Shown here: positions 36,436 to 45,268 of the stretch, piece after piece
How the letters are laid out: each line of letters begins with the position of its first letter
How positions within the stretch are numbered: position 1 is the first letter of the stretch
NCBI GenBank assembly: GCA_945641355.1
Contig: CALZEQ010000007.1
Location: 25,170 to 89,169, forward strand
DNA from: an uncultured Mediterranea sp.
GTDB taxonomy: Bacteria > Bacteroidota > Bacteroidia > Bacteroidales > Bacteroidaceae
Direction of reading: 5' to 3'
Length of the DNA stretch: 64,000 nucleotides
Position numbers and translations under genes: made by a program
Notes under the pieces: generated by a model
Database searches by the model: none
Seen by the model: only the letters and a program-made list of their open reading frames with translations
Told to the model about the DNA's origin: nothing

Positions 36436-39201
36436 TTGAAAGCAAAGAAGTTTATATCATTCATACTGCTGCTCGTCCTGTTGCTGCTCTCGGGAGAGGC
36501 TGTGTCGCAACGACGCGGAAGGAGGATGACACCCCAAATAAGAACCAACGATACGCTACATGCGGCAGACAGCCTGCGGAGAGACTCGTTGAGCCGGACG
36601 GGAGGAGCATCAGATTCCTCTGCGTCAACCGACTCCTTGGCTGCCGATTCGGTGCAGGCTCCCAAGAAGGAGGCACTCGATGCGCCTGTCGCATACGAGG
36701 CCAACGACTCGCTGGTGTTTACGCAGGGGGGCTTTGCACATCTCTACGGACAGGGCAAGGTGACCTATCCCGGGGCTGATTTGGAGGCGGACATCATTTC
36801 GATGGATATGGACAACAGCACCGTCTTTGCCCGAGGGGTAGCAGACTCGCTGGGTACGGTGAAGGGACGGCCCGTGTTCAAGGACGGGGATACATCCTAC
36901 GAGACGGATACCATCCGCTACAACTTCAAGAGCAAACGCGGTATCATCAGCAACGTGGTGAGCCAGCAGGGTGAGGGGTATGTGACGGGCCACAATGCCA
37001 AGAAGGGCAACGGTGACGAACTATATATGAAAAGCGGACGTTATACCACCTGCGACCATCACGACCATCCACACTTCTACATGCAGATGACCTATGCCAA
37101 GGTACGCCCCAAGAAGAATGTGGTGACGGGACCGGCCTACCTCGTGGTGGAAGACGTTCCGCTGCCGCTGGCACTTCCTTTCTTCTTCTTCCCCTTTTCC
37201 AGTAGTTATCAGTCGGGTTTCCTGATGCCGACCTATATGGACGACTCCAACCGCGGCTTCGGCCTGACCGACGGCGGCTACTACTTTGCCATCAGTGACC
37301 AGATGGACCTGAAGGTGAGGGGAGACATCTTCACCAAAGGCTCGTGGGCGTTGAATACGGAAAGCAACTATGTGAAGCGATACAAGTACTCCGGTCTGTT
37401 CCAGGCCAACTATCAGGTGACCAAGACGGGCGACAAGGGATTGCCCGACTACTCGGTGGCGAAGGACTTCAAGATTGTATGGTCGCACCGGCAGGATCCG
37501 AAGGCCAGTCCCAACTCTACCTTCTCGGCCAGCGTCAACTTCTCCAGCAGCAGTTATGAACGTACCAACATCGGCAACCTATACAACCAGCAGGCCATGT
37601 CGCAGAATACCAAGACCTCCAGCGTCAGCTATTCGCGCAACTTCCCTGACCAGCACCTCAGCATCTCGGCATCGGCCAACATCGCCCAGAACATGAGGGA
37701 CTCTTCGATTGCCGTCACCTTGCCCGACTTGAACATCTCGCTCAGTACCATCTTCCCCTTCAAGCGGAAGCATCCGGTGGGTGAAGAGAAATGGTACGAG
37801 AAAATATCGGTACGCTACACCGGTCGTATGAAGAACAGCATACAGACTAAGGACGATTTGCTCTTCAAGTCTAGCCTGGTTAAGGACTGGGACAACGGTA
37901 TGCAGCACGATGTGCCCATCAGTGCTACTTTCACTCTGTTCAAGTACTTCAATCTGACGCCTACGGTGAACTATACCGAACGGTGGTATGCCCGAAAGGT
38001 GACACAGGACTGGGACGCGCAGCAGCAGAAGGTGGTGAAGGATACCATCTACGGCTTCCACCGCGTCTACAACTACAGTGCCAGCCTGGGCTTGAACACG
38101 AAAATCTATGGTATGTACAAGCCGCTCTTCATGAAGAAGAAGGAGATACAGATACGTCATGTCATCACCCCCTCTATCAGCCTCAGTGCAGCACCCGACT
38201 TCACCACCTCGCGCTACGGCTACTACGGCAACTACATCAAGGAGCAGAACGGCGTACGCGATACCGTCAACTATTCCTACTATGCCGGTATGGCTTTCGG
38301 CGTGCCCAGCGGTGGCAAGCAGGGCAATATCTCGTTCAGCCTCTCCAACAACTTGGAGATGAAGTATAAGGACAAGAACGACTCCATCCGCAAGGTTAGT
38401 CTGATTGACGAACTAGGTGCCAGCATCAGTTACAATATGGCTGCACAGACCCGTCCGTGGAGCGACCTGAACCTGAATCTTCGTCTGAAGTTGGGAAAGA
38501 ACTATACCTTCAGTATGGCTTCAACCTTTGCCACGTATGCCTACGAGTTCGACAAGAACGGCAATGTCTATGTGGGTAATCGTACGGAATGGTCGTACGG
38601 ACGTTTCGGCCGGTGGTCGGGATATGGCACCTCCTTCAGCTACACGCTGAACAACGAAACCTTCAAGAAGCTGTTCGGCGGAAAGGACGAGAAGGAAGAT
38701 TCGAAGAAGGGGAAGCAGGCATCGGACGAGGAAGACGAGGAGGATGCGGAAGAACAGAATGACCCCAACACGCCTCGTCCGCGCAAGAAGGAGAAGGCGG
38801 TGGCCGGTGCCGATGGATATCAGGCCTTCAAGATGCCGTGGTCCGTCAGCCTCAGTACCGGCTTCAACATCACGGAGGACACCTCGAAACCCATCAACAA
38901 GAAGAACATGCGCTATCCTTATAAGGTCAGCCTGAACTCACTGAATGTCAATGGAAACGTGAAACTGACCAACAAGTGGTCGGTGACCTTCAATTCGGGC
39001 TACGACTTTAATATGAAGAAGATTACGAATACCATGTTCAACGTGTCGCGCGACTTGCACTGCTTCACCATGACAGCCAGTATAGCTCCCTTTGGTACGT
39101 ACAAGTATTATAACTTCACCATCCGGGCTACGGCCAGCATCCTGCAGGACTTGAAGTGGGAACAGCGCAGCCAGACCCAATCCAACATCCAGTTCTATTA
39201 A
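36436..39201 (+). CDS. lptD: LPS-assembly outer membrane protein LptD (Bacteroidota type)
   Basis: I place the start at a TTG (36436), since the ORF-track start at 36388 overlaps the -7 box and there is no ATG before the signal peptide KAKKFISFILLLVLLLLSG. The 921-residue protein has an N-terminal OstA-type beta-jellyroll (about 100-230, with YEANDSLVFTQGG and GADLEADIISMDMDN) that receives LPS from the periplasmic bridge, and a large C-terminal beta-barrel ending in an aromatic (QSNIQFY). An unusual charged loop rich in K, E and D (about 755-800) interrupts the barrel. The conserved cysteines of the proteobacterial form are not apparent, as expected in this phylum. Confidence 0.88.
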   Translation: MKAKKFISFILLLVLLLLSGEAVSQRRGRRMTPQIRTNDTLHAADSLRRDSLSRTGGASDSSASTDSLAADSVQAPKKEALDAPVAYEANDSLVFTQGGFAHLYGQGKVTYPGADLEADIISMDMDNSTVFARGVADSLGTVKGRPVFKDGDTSYETDTIRYNFKSKRGIISNVVSQQGEGYVTGHNAKKGNGDELYMKSGRYTTCDHHDHPHFYMQMTYAKVRPKKNVVTGPAYLVVEDVPLPLALPFFFFPFSSSYQSGFLMPTYMDDSNRGFGLTDGGYYFAISDQMDLKVRGDIFTKGSWALNTESNYVKRYKYSGLFQANYQVTKTGDKGLPDYSVAKDFKIVWSHRQDPKASPNSTFSASVNFSSSSYERTNIGNLYNQQAMSQNTKTSSVSYSRNFPDQHLSISASANIAQNMRDSSIAVTLPDLNISLSTIFPFKRKHPVGEEKWYEKISVRYTGRMKNSIQTKDDLLFKSSLVKDWDNGMQHDVPISATFTLFKYFNLTPTVNYTERWYARKVTQDWDAQQQKVVKDTIYGFHRVYNYSASLGLNTKIYGMYKPLFMKKKEIQIRHVITPSISLSAAPDFTTSRYGYYGNYIKEQNGVRDTVNYSYYAGMAFGVPSGGKQGNISFSLSNNLEMKYKDKNDSIRKVSLIDELGASISYNMAAQTRPWSDLNLNLRLKLGKNYTFSMASTFATYAYEFDKNGNVYVGNRTEWSYGRFGRWSGYGTSFSYTLNNETFKKLFGGKDEKEDSKKGKQASDEEDEEDAEEQNDPNTPRPRKKEKAVAGADGYQAFKMPWSVSLSTGFNITEDTSKPINKKNMRYPYKVSLNSLNVNGNVKLTNKWSVTFNSGYDFNMKKITNTMFNVSRDLHCFTMTASIAPFGTYKYYNFTIRATASILQDLKWEQRSQTQSNIQFY

Positions 39202-39286
39202 GGATTCGTCCGATTCTGCAAGTCAGTGTGGAATTCCGGCACTTAAATTATTTATCGTGCCGGTATGGAATCTCGCGGGTTTTATA

Positions 39287-39294
39287 TACATTTG
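39287..39294 (+). promoter_or_regulatory. -7 box for the steroid reductase cluster
   Basis: TACATTTG, 22 nt before the chosen ATG. No TTG at the -33 distance, so activation by a regulator is possible. Confidence 0.5.
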
Positions 39295-39315
39295 CAGAAA
39301 AGATATATCGTTTCT

Positions 39316-40086
39316 ATGATGACGAACGAAGGATTTCAGTTGTTCTTATGGATAATGAGCGGAATAGCGCTCTGTGTTTTCGTGGCACTCTATTTTGTCC
39401 GTGCCGGATATGGCATATTCCGCTCGGCCTCGTGGGGATATTCCATTAACAACAAGTGGGCGTGGGTGCTGATGGAGGCACCGGTGTTTTTTGTCATGCT
39501 TTACCTGTGGAGGGAAAGCGGTACGGGTTTCTCCATGCCTCAGTTCCTCTTCTTCCTGTTGTTCCAGCTACATTACCTGCAACGCTCGTTCCTCTTCCCC
39601 CTATTGATGAAGGGGAAAGGGCGGATGCCTCTTACCATCATGGCCATGGGTATCCTGTTCAATGTGTTGAATGGAGGTATGCAGGCCGGCGGCCTCTTCT
39701 ATTTTGCTCCGGCTGCTTATGGAGAGGGATGGAACTATCTGCTTGCTCCTCACGCCCTGTTGGGCGGACTTCTGTTCGTGTTGGGTATGGCTGTCAACCT
39801 GCATTCCGACCATGTCATCCGAAGCCTGCGCCAGCCGGGTGATACCCGTCACTATCTGCCGGCAAAGGGTATGTATCGCTACGTGACCTCGGCCAACTAT
39901 CTGGGCGAGCTGATGGAATGGACAGGCTTTGCCATCCTGACAGCCTCTCCGGCCGCATGGGTTTTCGTATGGTGGACGTTTGCCAATCTGGTGCCCCGTG
40001 CCCATGCCATACATCAACGTTACCGCCGGGAGTTTGGCGATGAGGCTGTGGGAAGTCGGAAGCGTATCATACCATATATATATTAG
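39316..40086 (+). CDS. Steroid 5-alpha-reductase family membrane enzyme
   Basis: The start at 39316 is chosen because the ORF-track start (39265) lies before the -7 box. The 256-residue protein has about seven helices and the SRD5A C-terminal signature: YVTSANYLGELMEWTGFAIL, FANLVPRAHAIHQRYRREFG and a closing RKRIIPYIY. LFQLHYLQRSFLFPLL contains the LHYxxRS segment with the substrate-facing tyrosine, and WVLMEAPVFF holds the glutamate equivalent to the one that contacts the 3-ketone in human enzymes. It should reduce the delta-4 bond of 3-oxo steroids or bile acids to the 5-alpha (allo) form with NADPH. Two genes for matching redox steps follow. Substrate assignment is inference. Confidence 0.87.
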   Translation: MMTNEGFQLFLWIMSGIALCVFVALYFVRAGYGIFRSASWGYSINNKWAWVLMEAPVFFVMLYLWRESGTGFSMPQFLFFLLFQLHYLQRSFLFPLLMKGKGRMPLTIMAMGILFNVLNGGMQAGGLFYFAPAAYGEGWNYLLAPHALLGGLLFVLGMAVNLHSDHVIRSLRQPGDTRHYLPAKGMYRYVTSANYLGELMEWTGFAILTASPAAWVFVWWTFANLVPRAHAIHQRYRREFGDEAVGSRKRIIPYIY

Positions 40087-40143
40087 GAAACGCGGAATCT
40101 TTTGGCCGAACTTTAACTCATTAACCAACAAAACAGTAAACTT

Positions 40144-41367
40144 ATGAACTCAAAACTATTCACTCCTGTCACTTTAGGGCCGCTGACGTTGCGCAATCGC
40201 ACCATCCGCTCGGCGGCTTTCGAAAGTATGTGTCCAGGCAATGCGCCGTCGGAGATGTTGTTCAACTATCACAAGTCAGTAGCTGCCGGTGGGGTAGGCA
40301 TGACTACCGTGGCCTATGCGGCTGTGACCCGAAGCGGTCTCTCTTTTGACCGCCAGCTCTGGATGCGTCCGGAAATAGTGCCTGCCCTGCGCCGGTTGAC
40401 GGATGCTGTCCATGCGGAAGGGGCAGCGGCCAGTATTCAGTTGGGACATTGTGGCAACATGTCACACAAAAGCATCTGTGGTTGTCTGCCGGTAGGAGCC
40501 AGCGGAGGCTTCAACCTCTATTCACCTACGTTTGTCCGCGGGCTGCGTGCCGACGAACTGCCCGGGCTGGCAAAGGCATACGGGCAGTCCGTTAACCTGG
40601 CTCGGGAAGCCGGGTTTGATGCGGTCGAGATTCATGCAGGACACGGCTACCTGATCAGTCAGTTCCTCTCTCCCTCTACCAACCATCGGAAGGATGCATA
40701 CGGTGGTTCGTTAACGAACCGGATGCGCTTCATGGACGAGGTGATGGAGGAGGTGATGAAGGCGGTCGGCACGGATATGGCCGTTCTGGTAAAGATGAAT
40801 ATGCGTGATGGATTCAAGGGAGGAATGGAACTGGACGAGACGTTGCAGGTAGCCCACCGCCTGGAGCAGAGTGGGGCACATGCCTTGGTGCTGAGCGGCG
40901 GATTCGTCAGCAAGGCTCCGATGTATGTGATGCGCGGCGCGATGCCCATCCGTAGCATGACGCATTACATGACCTGCTGGTGGCTGAAATATGGCGTACG
41001 GATGGTGGGTAAATGGATGATACCCAGTGTGCCTTTCAAGGAGGCTTACTTCCTGGAAGATGCCTTGAAGTTCCGTGCCGCGCTGAAGATGCCGTTAGTC
41101 TATGTGGGTGGTTTGGTATCGCGTCAGAAGATTGACGAGGTGCTGGACGACGGCTTTGAAGCGGTACAGATGGGACGTGCCTTGCTGAACGAGCCGGCTT
41201 TTGTCAATCGGATGAGAGCGGAGGAGAATGCCCGTTGCCAGTGCAGGCACAGTAACTATTGCATCGCCCGCATGTATACGTTGGAGATGGCCTGTCACCA
41301 GCATCTGGCTGAGGAACTGCCTCCCTGCCTGAAGGAGGAGATAAGGAGGATTGAAAATGAAGGGTAA
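40144..41367 (+). CDS. Old Yellow Enzyme-type NADH:flavin oxidoreductase (candidate 5-beta- or delta-4-steroid reductase)
   Basis: A 407-residue FMN barrel: FTPVTLGPLTLRNRTIRSAA, SIQLGHCGNMSHK, AVEIHAGHGYLISQFLSP with N-H-R-K-D-A-Y-G-G-S, and VYVGGLVSRQKIDEVL for phosphate binding. This is the BaiCD/2,4-dienoyl-CoA reductase branch, but the C-terminal FAD/NAD domains of that branch are absent. A cysteine-rich end, CQCRHSNYC then a further Cys 11 residues on, matches the iron-sulfur motif, with a serine where one cysteine is often seen. Family members reduce 3-oxo-delta-4 (or 3-oxo-delta-1) bonds in bile acids. It lies 57 nt after the 5-alpha-reductase and overlaps the dehydrogenase. Confidence 0.87.
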   Translation: MNSKLFTPVTLGPLTLRNRTIRSAAFESMCPGNAPSEMLFNYHKSVAAGGVGMTTVAYAAVTRSGLSFDRQLWMRPEIVPALRRLTDAVHAEGAAASIQLGHCGNMSHKSICGCLPVGASGGFNLYSPTFVRGLRADELPGLAKAYGQSVNLAREAGFDAVEIHAGHGYLISQFLSPSTNHRKDAYGGSLTNRMRFMDEVMEEVMKAVGTDMAVLVKMNMRDGFKGGMELDETLQVAHRLEQSGAHALVLSGGFVSKAPMYVMRGAMPIRSMTHYMTCWWLKYGVRMVGKWMIPSVPFKEAYFLEDALKFRAALKMPLVYVGGLVSRQKIDEVLDDGFEAVQMGRALLNEPAFVNRMRAEENARCQCRHSNYCIARMYTLEMACHQHLAEELPPCLKEEIRRIENEG

Positions 41368-42211
41368 GGAGCAATGGTTGGCCGTCATCACAGGGGCGGA
41401 TGGTGGCATGGGTACTGAAATTACGAGGACAGTAGCCTCTGCGGGATATAGGGTCATCATGGCCTGCTACAATCCGGCGAGAGGCGAAATCGTATGCAAG
41501 CAGTTGATGGAAGAGACCGGAAACAGAGAGATGGAGGTGCGTGCCATCGACTTGGCCTCGTTGGCTTCGGTGGCTGCATTTGCCGACCGGCTGCTGTCGG
41601 AAGAGGGTGCTCTGTCGCTGCTGATGAACAATGCCGGTACGCTGGAGACGGGGTATCACCGTACGGAAGACAATCTGGAACGGACGGTCAGCGTCAACTA
41701 TGTGGCTCCTTATCTGCTGACACGCAAACTCTTGCCCTTGATGGGCGAAGGAAGCCGTGTTGTCAACATGGTCTCTTGTACGTATGCCATCGGTCGTCTG
41801 GATTTCCCGGATTTTTTCTTTAGAGGAAGGCGCGGAGCCTTCTGGCGTATTCCGGTCTATAGTAACACGAAGTTAGCGTTGACGCTATTTACGTTGGCAT
41901 TGGCTGACCTGGTGAAGGAACGTGGCATTGTGGTGAACTGTGCAGACCCCGGAGTGGTGTCTACGGATATCATCACCATGCACATGTGGTTTGACCCCTT
42001 GACCGACATCTTTTTCCGTCCGTTTATTCGTACACCCCGTCAGGGAGCGGCAACGGCCATTCATCTGCTGTTGGACGAAGAGGCCGGGCATCGTACCGGC
42101 ACGCTGAACGCCAGTTCGCATCCTAAGCGGTTGTCCGATCGCTTTCTCCATCATCCTCAGATGCAGGAACTGTGGAAACGGACTGAAGAGTTGGTTGCCC
42201 GATGGCTGTAG
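41357..42211 (+). CDS. Short-chain dehydrogenase/reductase (candidate hydroxysteroid dehydrogenase)
   Basis: The ATG at 41357 follows AAGGAGG by 7 nt and overlaps the upstream gene by 11 nt; the ORF-track start at 41351 is a TTG. The 284-residue classical SDR has the cofactor motif TGADGGMG, MNNAGTLETGYH, the catalytic serine in NMVSCTYAIG and YSNTK (Tyr-x3-Lys). The layout after the serine, with a long insert before the tyrosine, is like retinol-dehydrogenase-type SDRs. In context it would interconvert a 3-keto and 3-hydroxy steroid or bile acid. Stereochemistry (3-alpha or 3-beta) cannot be read from sequence. Confidence 0.87.
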   Translation: MKGKEQWLAVITGADGGMGTEITRTVASAGYRVIMACYNPARGEIVCKQLMEETGNREMEVRAIDLASLASVAAFADRLLSEEGALSLLMNNAGTLETGYHRTEDNLERTVSVNYVAPYLLTRKLLPLMGEGSRVVNMVSCTYAIGRLDFPDFFFRGRRGAFWRIPVYSNTKLALTLFTLALADLVKERGIVVNCADPGVVSTDIITMHMWFDPLTDIFFRPFIRTPRQGAATAIHLLLDEEAGHRTGTLNASSHPKRLSDRFLHHPQMQELWKRTEELVARWL

Positions 42212-42235
42212 AAGTGCTTACCTGAAAAAGAAAAG

Positions 42236-42284
42236 AGGCACGGAAGTCCGGAGAGATAGCATTGCTCTCCAAACTTCCGTGCCT
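42236..42284. terminator. Two-way terminator between SDR gene and pfkA
   Basis: AGGCACGGAAGT (42236-42247) pairs with ACTTCCGTGCCT (42273-42284); GGAGAG and CTCTCC extend the stem inside. A and T runs flank both sides. Confidence 0.85.
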
Positions 42285-42309
42285 TCCTTTTATAGTACTC
42301 TTCAACGGG

Positions 42310-43290
42310 TCAGATGGACAACGCACGAAGCACGTTGACCAGCTCCTTCTTGATAGGCTTGTCGTTCTTGATGGCTTTGGTGAAGGGTACGTAGACAACC
42401 TCGTCATGTTCTATGCCAATCATCACGTTGCGCTGTCCTTCCATGATGGCATCAATGGCTGCTGCACCCAGTCGGCTGGCCAGGATGCGGTCGTGTGCCG
42501 TGGGACTTCCGCCACGTTGCAGGTGACCCAGAATGGTGACACGCACATCGTATTGAGGATACTCGTTCTTTACACGCTCGGCATAGTGCATGGCACCTCC
42601 CGTCAGTTCGCTCTCGGCAACCAGTACGATACTGCTGTTCTTCGATTTGCGGAATCCGTTTTTGATGAATTCCTCCAATTGGTCGACTTCGGTGTTAAAC
42701 TCCGGTATGATGGCCGCTTCGGCACCCGATGCAATGGCACCGTTCAAAGCAAGGAATCCCGCATCGCGTCCCATTACTTCAACGAAGAAAAGGCGCTCGT
42801 GGGAGGTCGCTGTGTCGCGAATCTTGTCGACTGCATCCAGAATGGTATTCAAAGCGGTATCGTAACCGATGGTAGTGTCGGTTCCATACAGGTCATTATC
42901 AATCGTGCCAGGCAGACCGATGCAGGGAACGTCAAACTCCTGTGCAAAGATGCGGGCACCCGTCAGCGAACCGTCACCGCCAATCACTACCAGCGCGTCA
43001 ATACCCTCTTTCTTCATATTGTCGTAAGCCAACTGGCGTCCTTCGGGCGTGGTGAACTCCTTACAACGTGCGGTTTTCAAGATGGTACCTCCCAACTGGA
43101 TGATATTGCTCACGTTCTGGCTCTTGAACTCTTTGATTTCACCTGTTACCAGACCTTTATAACCTCTATAGATACCTTTTACTTGCAGCCCGTTGTAGAT
43201 GGCTGCTCGTGTCACGGCACGGATTGCAGCATTCATGCCCGGAGCATCACCGCCGGATGTCAGAATGCCTATACACTTGATAATTCCCAT
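42310..43290 (-). CDS. pfkA: ATP-dependent 6-phosphofructokinase
   Basis: Phosphorylates fructose 6-phosphate in glycolysis. The ATP loop [19 protein letters not shown], the metal-binding [11 protein letters not shown] (the second glycine points to ATP use rather than pyrophosphate), the catalytic [20 protein letters not shown] and the sugar-phosphate motif [13 protein letters not shown] are all present, as is [15 protein letters not shown]. 326 residues is the standard bacterial length. Its promoter -7 box is provided by a dispersed palindromic repeat (copy B). Confidence 0.96.
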   Translation of the reverse strand: MGIIKCIGILTSGGDAPGMNAAIRAVTRAAIYNGLQVKGIYRGYKGLVTGEIKEFKSQNVSNIIQLGGTILKTARCKEFTTPEGRQLAYDNMKKEGIDALVVIGGDGSLTGARIFAQEFDVPCIGLPGTIDNDLYGTDTTIGYDTALNTILDAVDKIRDTATSHERLFFVEVMGRDAGFLALNGAIASGAEAAIIPEFNTEVDQLEEFIKNGFRKSKNSSIVLVAESELTGGAMHYAERVKNEYPQYDVRVTILGHLQRGGSPTAHDRILASRLGAAAIDAIMEGQRNVMIGIEHDEVVYVPFTKAIKNDKPIKKELVNVLRALSI

Positions 43291-43318
43291 AACAATCTCT
43301 GTTTAAATAAATATGTTG

Positions 43319-43394
43319 CAAATATAGTGCAAATTGAGAGAAGTACTTTCATGTTTGCATGAAAAAGTTTTTCCGAAATGTCGTCTGTTTTATC
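43319..43394 (-). repeat. Dispersed palindromic repeat, copy B, carrying the pfkA -7 box
   Basis: Core ATAGTGCAAATTGAGAGAAG and TTCCGAAATG match copy C, and the inner stem ACTTTCATG/CATGAAAAAGT is shared. On the minus strand CAAATATA at 43319-43326 reads TATATTTG, a -7 box 28 nt upstream of the pfkA ATG. Confidence 0.7.
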
Positions 43395-43426
43395 AAAAGG
43401 TGGATAAATAGACGCAAGTTCCAGAT

Positions 43427-44302
43427 TCAGACCGTCTGTTCCGACAGACGCTTTCGGATGGACTCGGACACCTCTTCCATCAGCCATTTGGGGGTAGAGG
43501 TCGCTCCGCAGATACCGATGGAACGGATGTCCGTCAGCAACGAATTGTCTATCTCGTCGGCACTGTCTATCAGGTGCGAGTTGGGGTTGACATCCCTGCA
43601 TTCGTTGAACAGCATCTTCCCGTTCGAACTCTTCCGCCCGCTGACAAAGAATACCAGGTCGTGTGAGGCCGCAAACTTGCGGATGTTGGGGATGCGGTTG
43701 GCCACTTGCCGGCAGATGGTGTCGTAGAACTCGAAGGTGACGTCGGGGCTGATGTGCTCTTGGATGTAGCGGACAATCTCGCGGAACTCTTCCAACGATT
43801 TGGTGGTTTGCGAGTAGAGGCGGATGCTTTGATGAAAATCCAGATTCCGTGCCTCTTCGGGCTTCTCGATGACAATTGCTTTTCCGTCGGTCTGTCCTAC
43901 CAGCCCCAGCACCTCGGCATGGCCGTTCTTGCCGTAGATGACAATCTGTTTGTCCTCATCTGTGCGATTATACTCCTGCTTGATTCGTTTCTGAAGGCGC
44001 AGCACGACCGGACAGGTGGCATCGATAATCTCGATGTTGTTCTGTCGGGCAATGGCATAGGTCTCGGGCGGTTCGCCATGAGCCCGCAGCAGCACTTTGG
44101 CATCGTGCAGGCGGGCGAATTCATCGTGGTTGATGGTGATGAGTCCCATGGATTTCAGCCGTTCTACCTCCCGGTTGTTGTGTACAATGTCACCCAGACA
44201 ATAGAGTGTTCCCCCTTGTGCCAGCACCTCTTCGGCTTTGTTGATGGCCGTTACGACTCCGAAGCAGAAGCCGGAGCCCTCGTCAATCTCGACTTTTACC
44301 AT
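43427..44302 (-). CDS. ispH: 4-hydroxy-3-methylbut-2-enyl diphosphate reductase
   Basis: Last step of the MEP isoprenoid pathway, with a [4Fe-4S] cluster. The start at 44302 (MVKVEIDEGSGFCFG) is the family start; the ORF-track start runs back into cmk. The three cluster cysteines are in SGFCFGV (Cys 13), DATCPVV and YDTICRQVANR. AHGEPPE and SGRKSSNG carry the substrate-binding His and Ser. 291 residues is normal. It is 13 nt after cmk, so cotranscribed with it; pfkA follows on the same strand. Confidence 0.95.
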   Translation of the reverse strand: MVKVEIDEGSGFCFGVVTAINKAEEVLAQGGTLYCLGDIVHNNREVERLKSMGLITINHDEFARLHDAKVLLRAHGEPPETYAIARQNNIEIIDATCPVVLRLQKRIKQEYNRTDEDKQIVIYGKNGHAEVLGLVGQTDGKAIVIEKPEEARNLDFHQSIRLYSQTTKSLEEFREIVRYIQEHISPDVTFEFYDTICRQVANRIPNIRKFAASHDLVFFVSGRKSSNGKMLFNECRDVNPNSHLIDSADEIDNSLLTDIRSIGICGATSTPKWLMEEVSESIRKRLSEQTV

Positions 44303-44315
44303 GTGTCGTTTCAAT

Positions 44316-45005
44316 TTAAGAGTTGGCACGAAGGCGAAATTGCTCCATCAGCCATTCTTTCTGTTGGGCGATGGTCAGATGGCTGTTGTCTAACAGCAGT
44401 GCATCGTCGGCCTGACGCAGCGGACTCACAGCCCGGTGCTGGTCGATGTAGTCGCGTTGCTTGACGTTCTCTAGGATGTCATCGAAACTGGCCTGCTCGC
44501 CTTTCGCTTTCAGCTCGTCATAGCGGCGTTGCGCTCTGATTTCGGGGGAGGCGGTCACGAAAATCTTCAGTTCGGCATCGGGGAAAACGGTGGTGCCTAT
44601 ATCGCGTCCGTCCATTACGATGCCCTTGGCTCTTCCCATCTCCTGTTGTTGAGCTACCATGGCTTCACGTACGAAGTCGAGGGCAGCTATGGGACTTACT
44701 TTGGAAGAGACTTCCATCGTACGTATTTTCTGCTCCACATTCTTGTCGTTGAGATACGTGTCCGGACGGTGCGTATCGGGATTCAGGCGGAACAATATGT
44801 GGATATGGGCCATTTCCCTCTTCAACCGTTCCTGGTCGATAGATTCCCCTTCGAAAATGCCGTTCTCTATACTATATAATGTGACAGCCCTATACATGGC
44901 TCCGCTGTCAATGTATATGTATCCTATTTCCCGAGCCAAATCTTTGGCCATGGTGCTTTTCCCGCACGAGGAGAAGCCGTCAATTGCAATGGTTATCTTC
45001 TTCAT
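44316..45005 (-). CDS. cmk: Cytidylate kinase
   Basis: Phosphorylates CMP and dCMP. The P-loop is [16 protein letters not shown], followed by [16 protein letters not shown] (nucleotide-monophosphate binding), [18 protein letters not shown] and a lid with [11 protein letters not shown]. 229 residues is usual. It pairs with ispH in one transcript. Confidence 0.95.
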   Translation of the reverse strand: MKKITIAIDGFSSCGKSTMAKDLAREIGYIYIDSGAMYRAVTLYSIENGIFEGESIDQERLKREMAHIHILFRLNPDTHRPDTYLNDKNVEQKIRTMEVSSKVSPIAALDFVREAMVAQQQEMGRAKGIVMDGRDIGTTVFPDAELKIFVTASPEIRAQRRYDELKAKGEQASFDDILENVKQRDYIDQHRAVSPLRQADDALLLDNSHLTIAQQKEWLMEQFRLRANS

Positions 45006-45082
45006 AAGGTAAAAAGTGTCTTAAGCGAGGCGGAATTGACCCTTTTTGAAAAAAAATCAATACTCACCCTCAAAATTTTCGC

Positions 45083-45090
45083 CAAAGATA
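45083..45090 (-). promoter_or_regulatory. -7 box for cmk-ispH
   Basis: TATCTTTG on the minus strand, 77 nt before the cmk ATG. A second perfect box, TACTTTTG, faces the other way at 45114-45121. Confidence 0.4.
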
Positions 45091-45224
45091 CGGCATTTTT
45101 AAAATATCTCGTTACTTTTGTAGCACAAAAGCGAAAGGTTATGTTGGAAGAATAAAAAAAATATAAATGCACTTTTATTGTGTAAAAAAAGATGGCCAAT
45201 CGCGTACAATCGAGGAAAAAGTAT

Positions 45225-45232
45225 TATATTTG
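45225..45232 (+). promoter_or_regulatory. -7 box for tonB
   Basis: TATATTTG, 36 nt before the ATG. The 263-bp spacer upstream of it contains no gene. Confidence 0.55.
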
Positions 45233-45268
45233 CCCCAAATGAGAAACACTAAAATTATATTATAAATT

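Noticed and set aside
42262-43362. 366-residue open frame on the plus strand
   Set aside because: Antisense to pfkA, which is certain.
45114-45121. TACTTTTG on the plus strand as a separate promoter
   Set aside because: Only a 4-codon frame follows before the tonB promoter; it could add to tonB transcription but nothing more can be supported.
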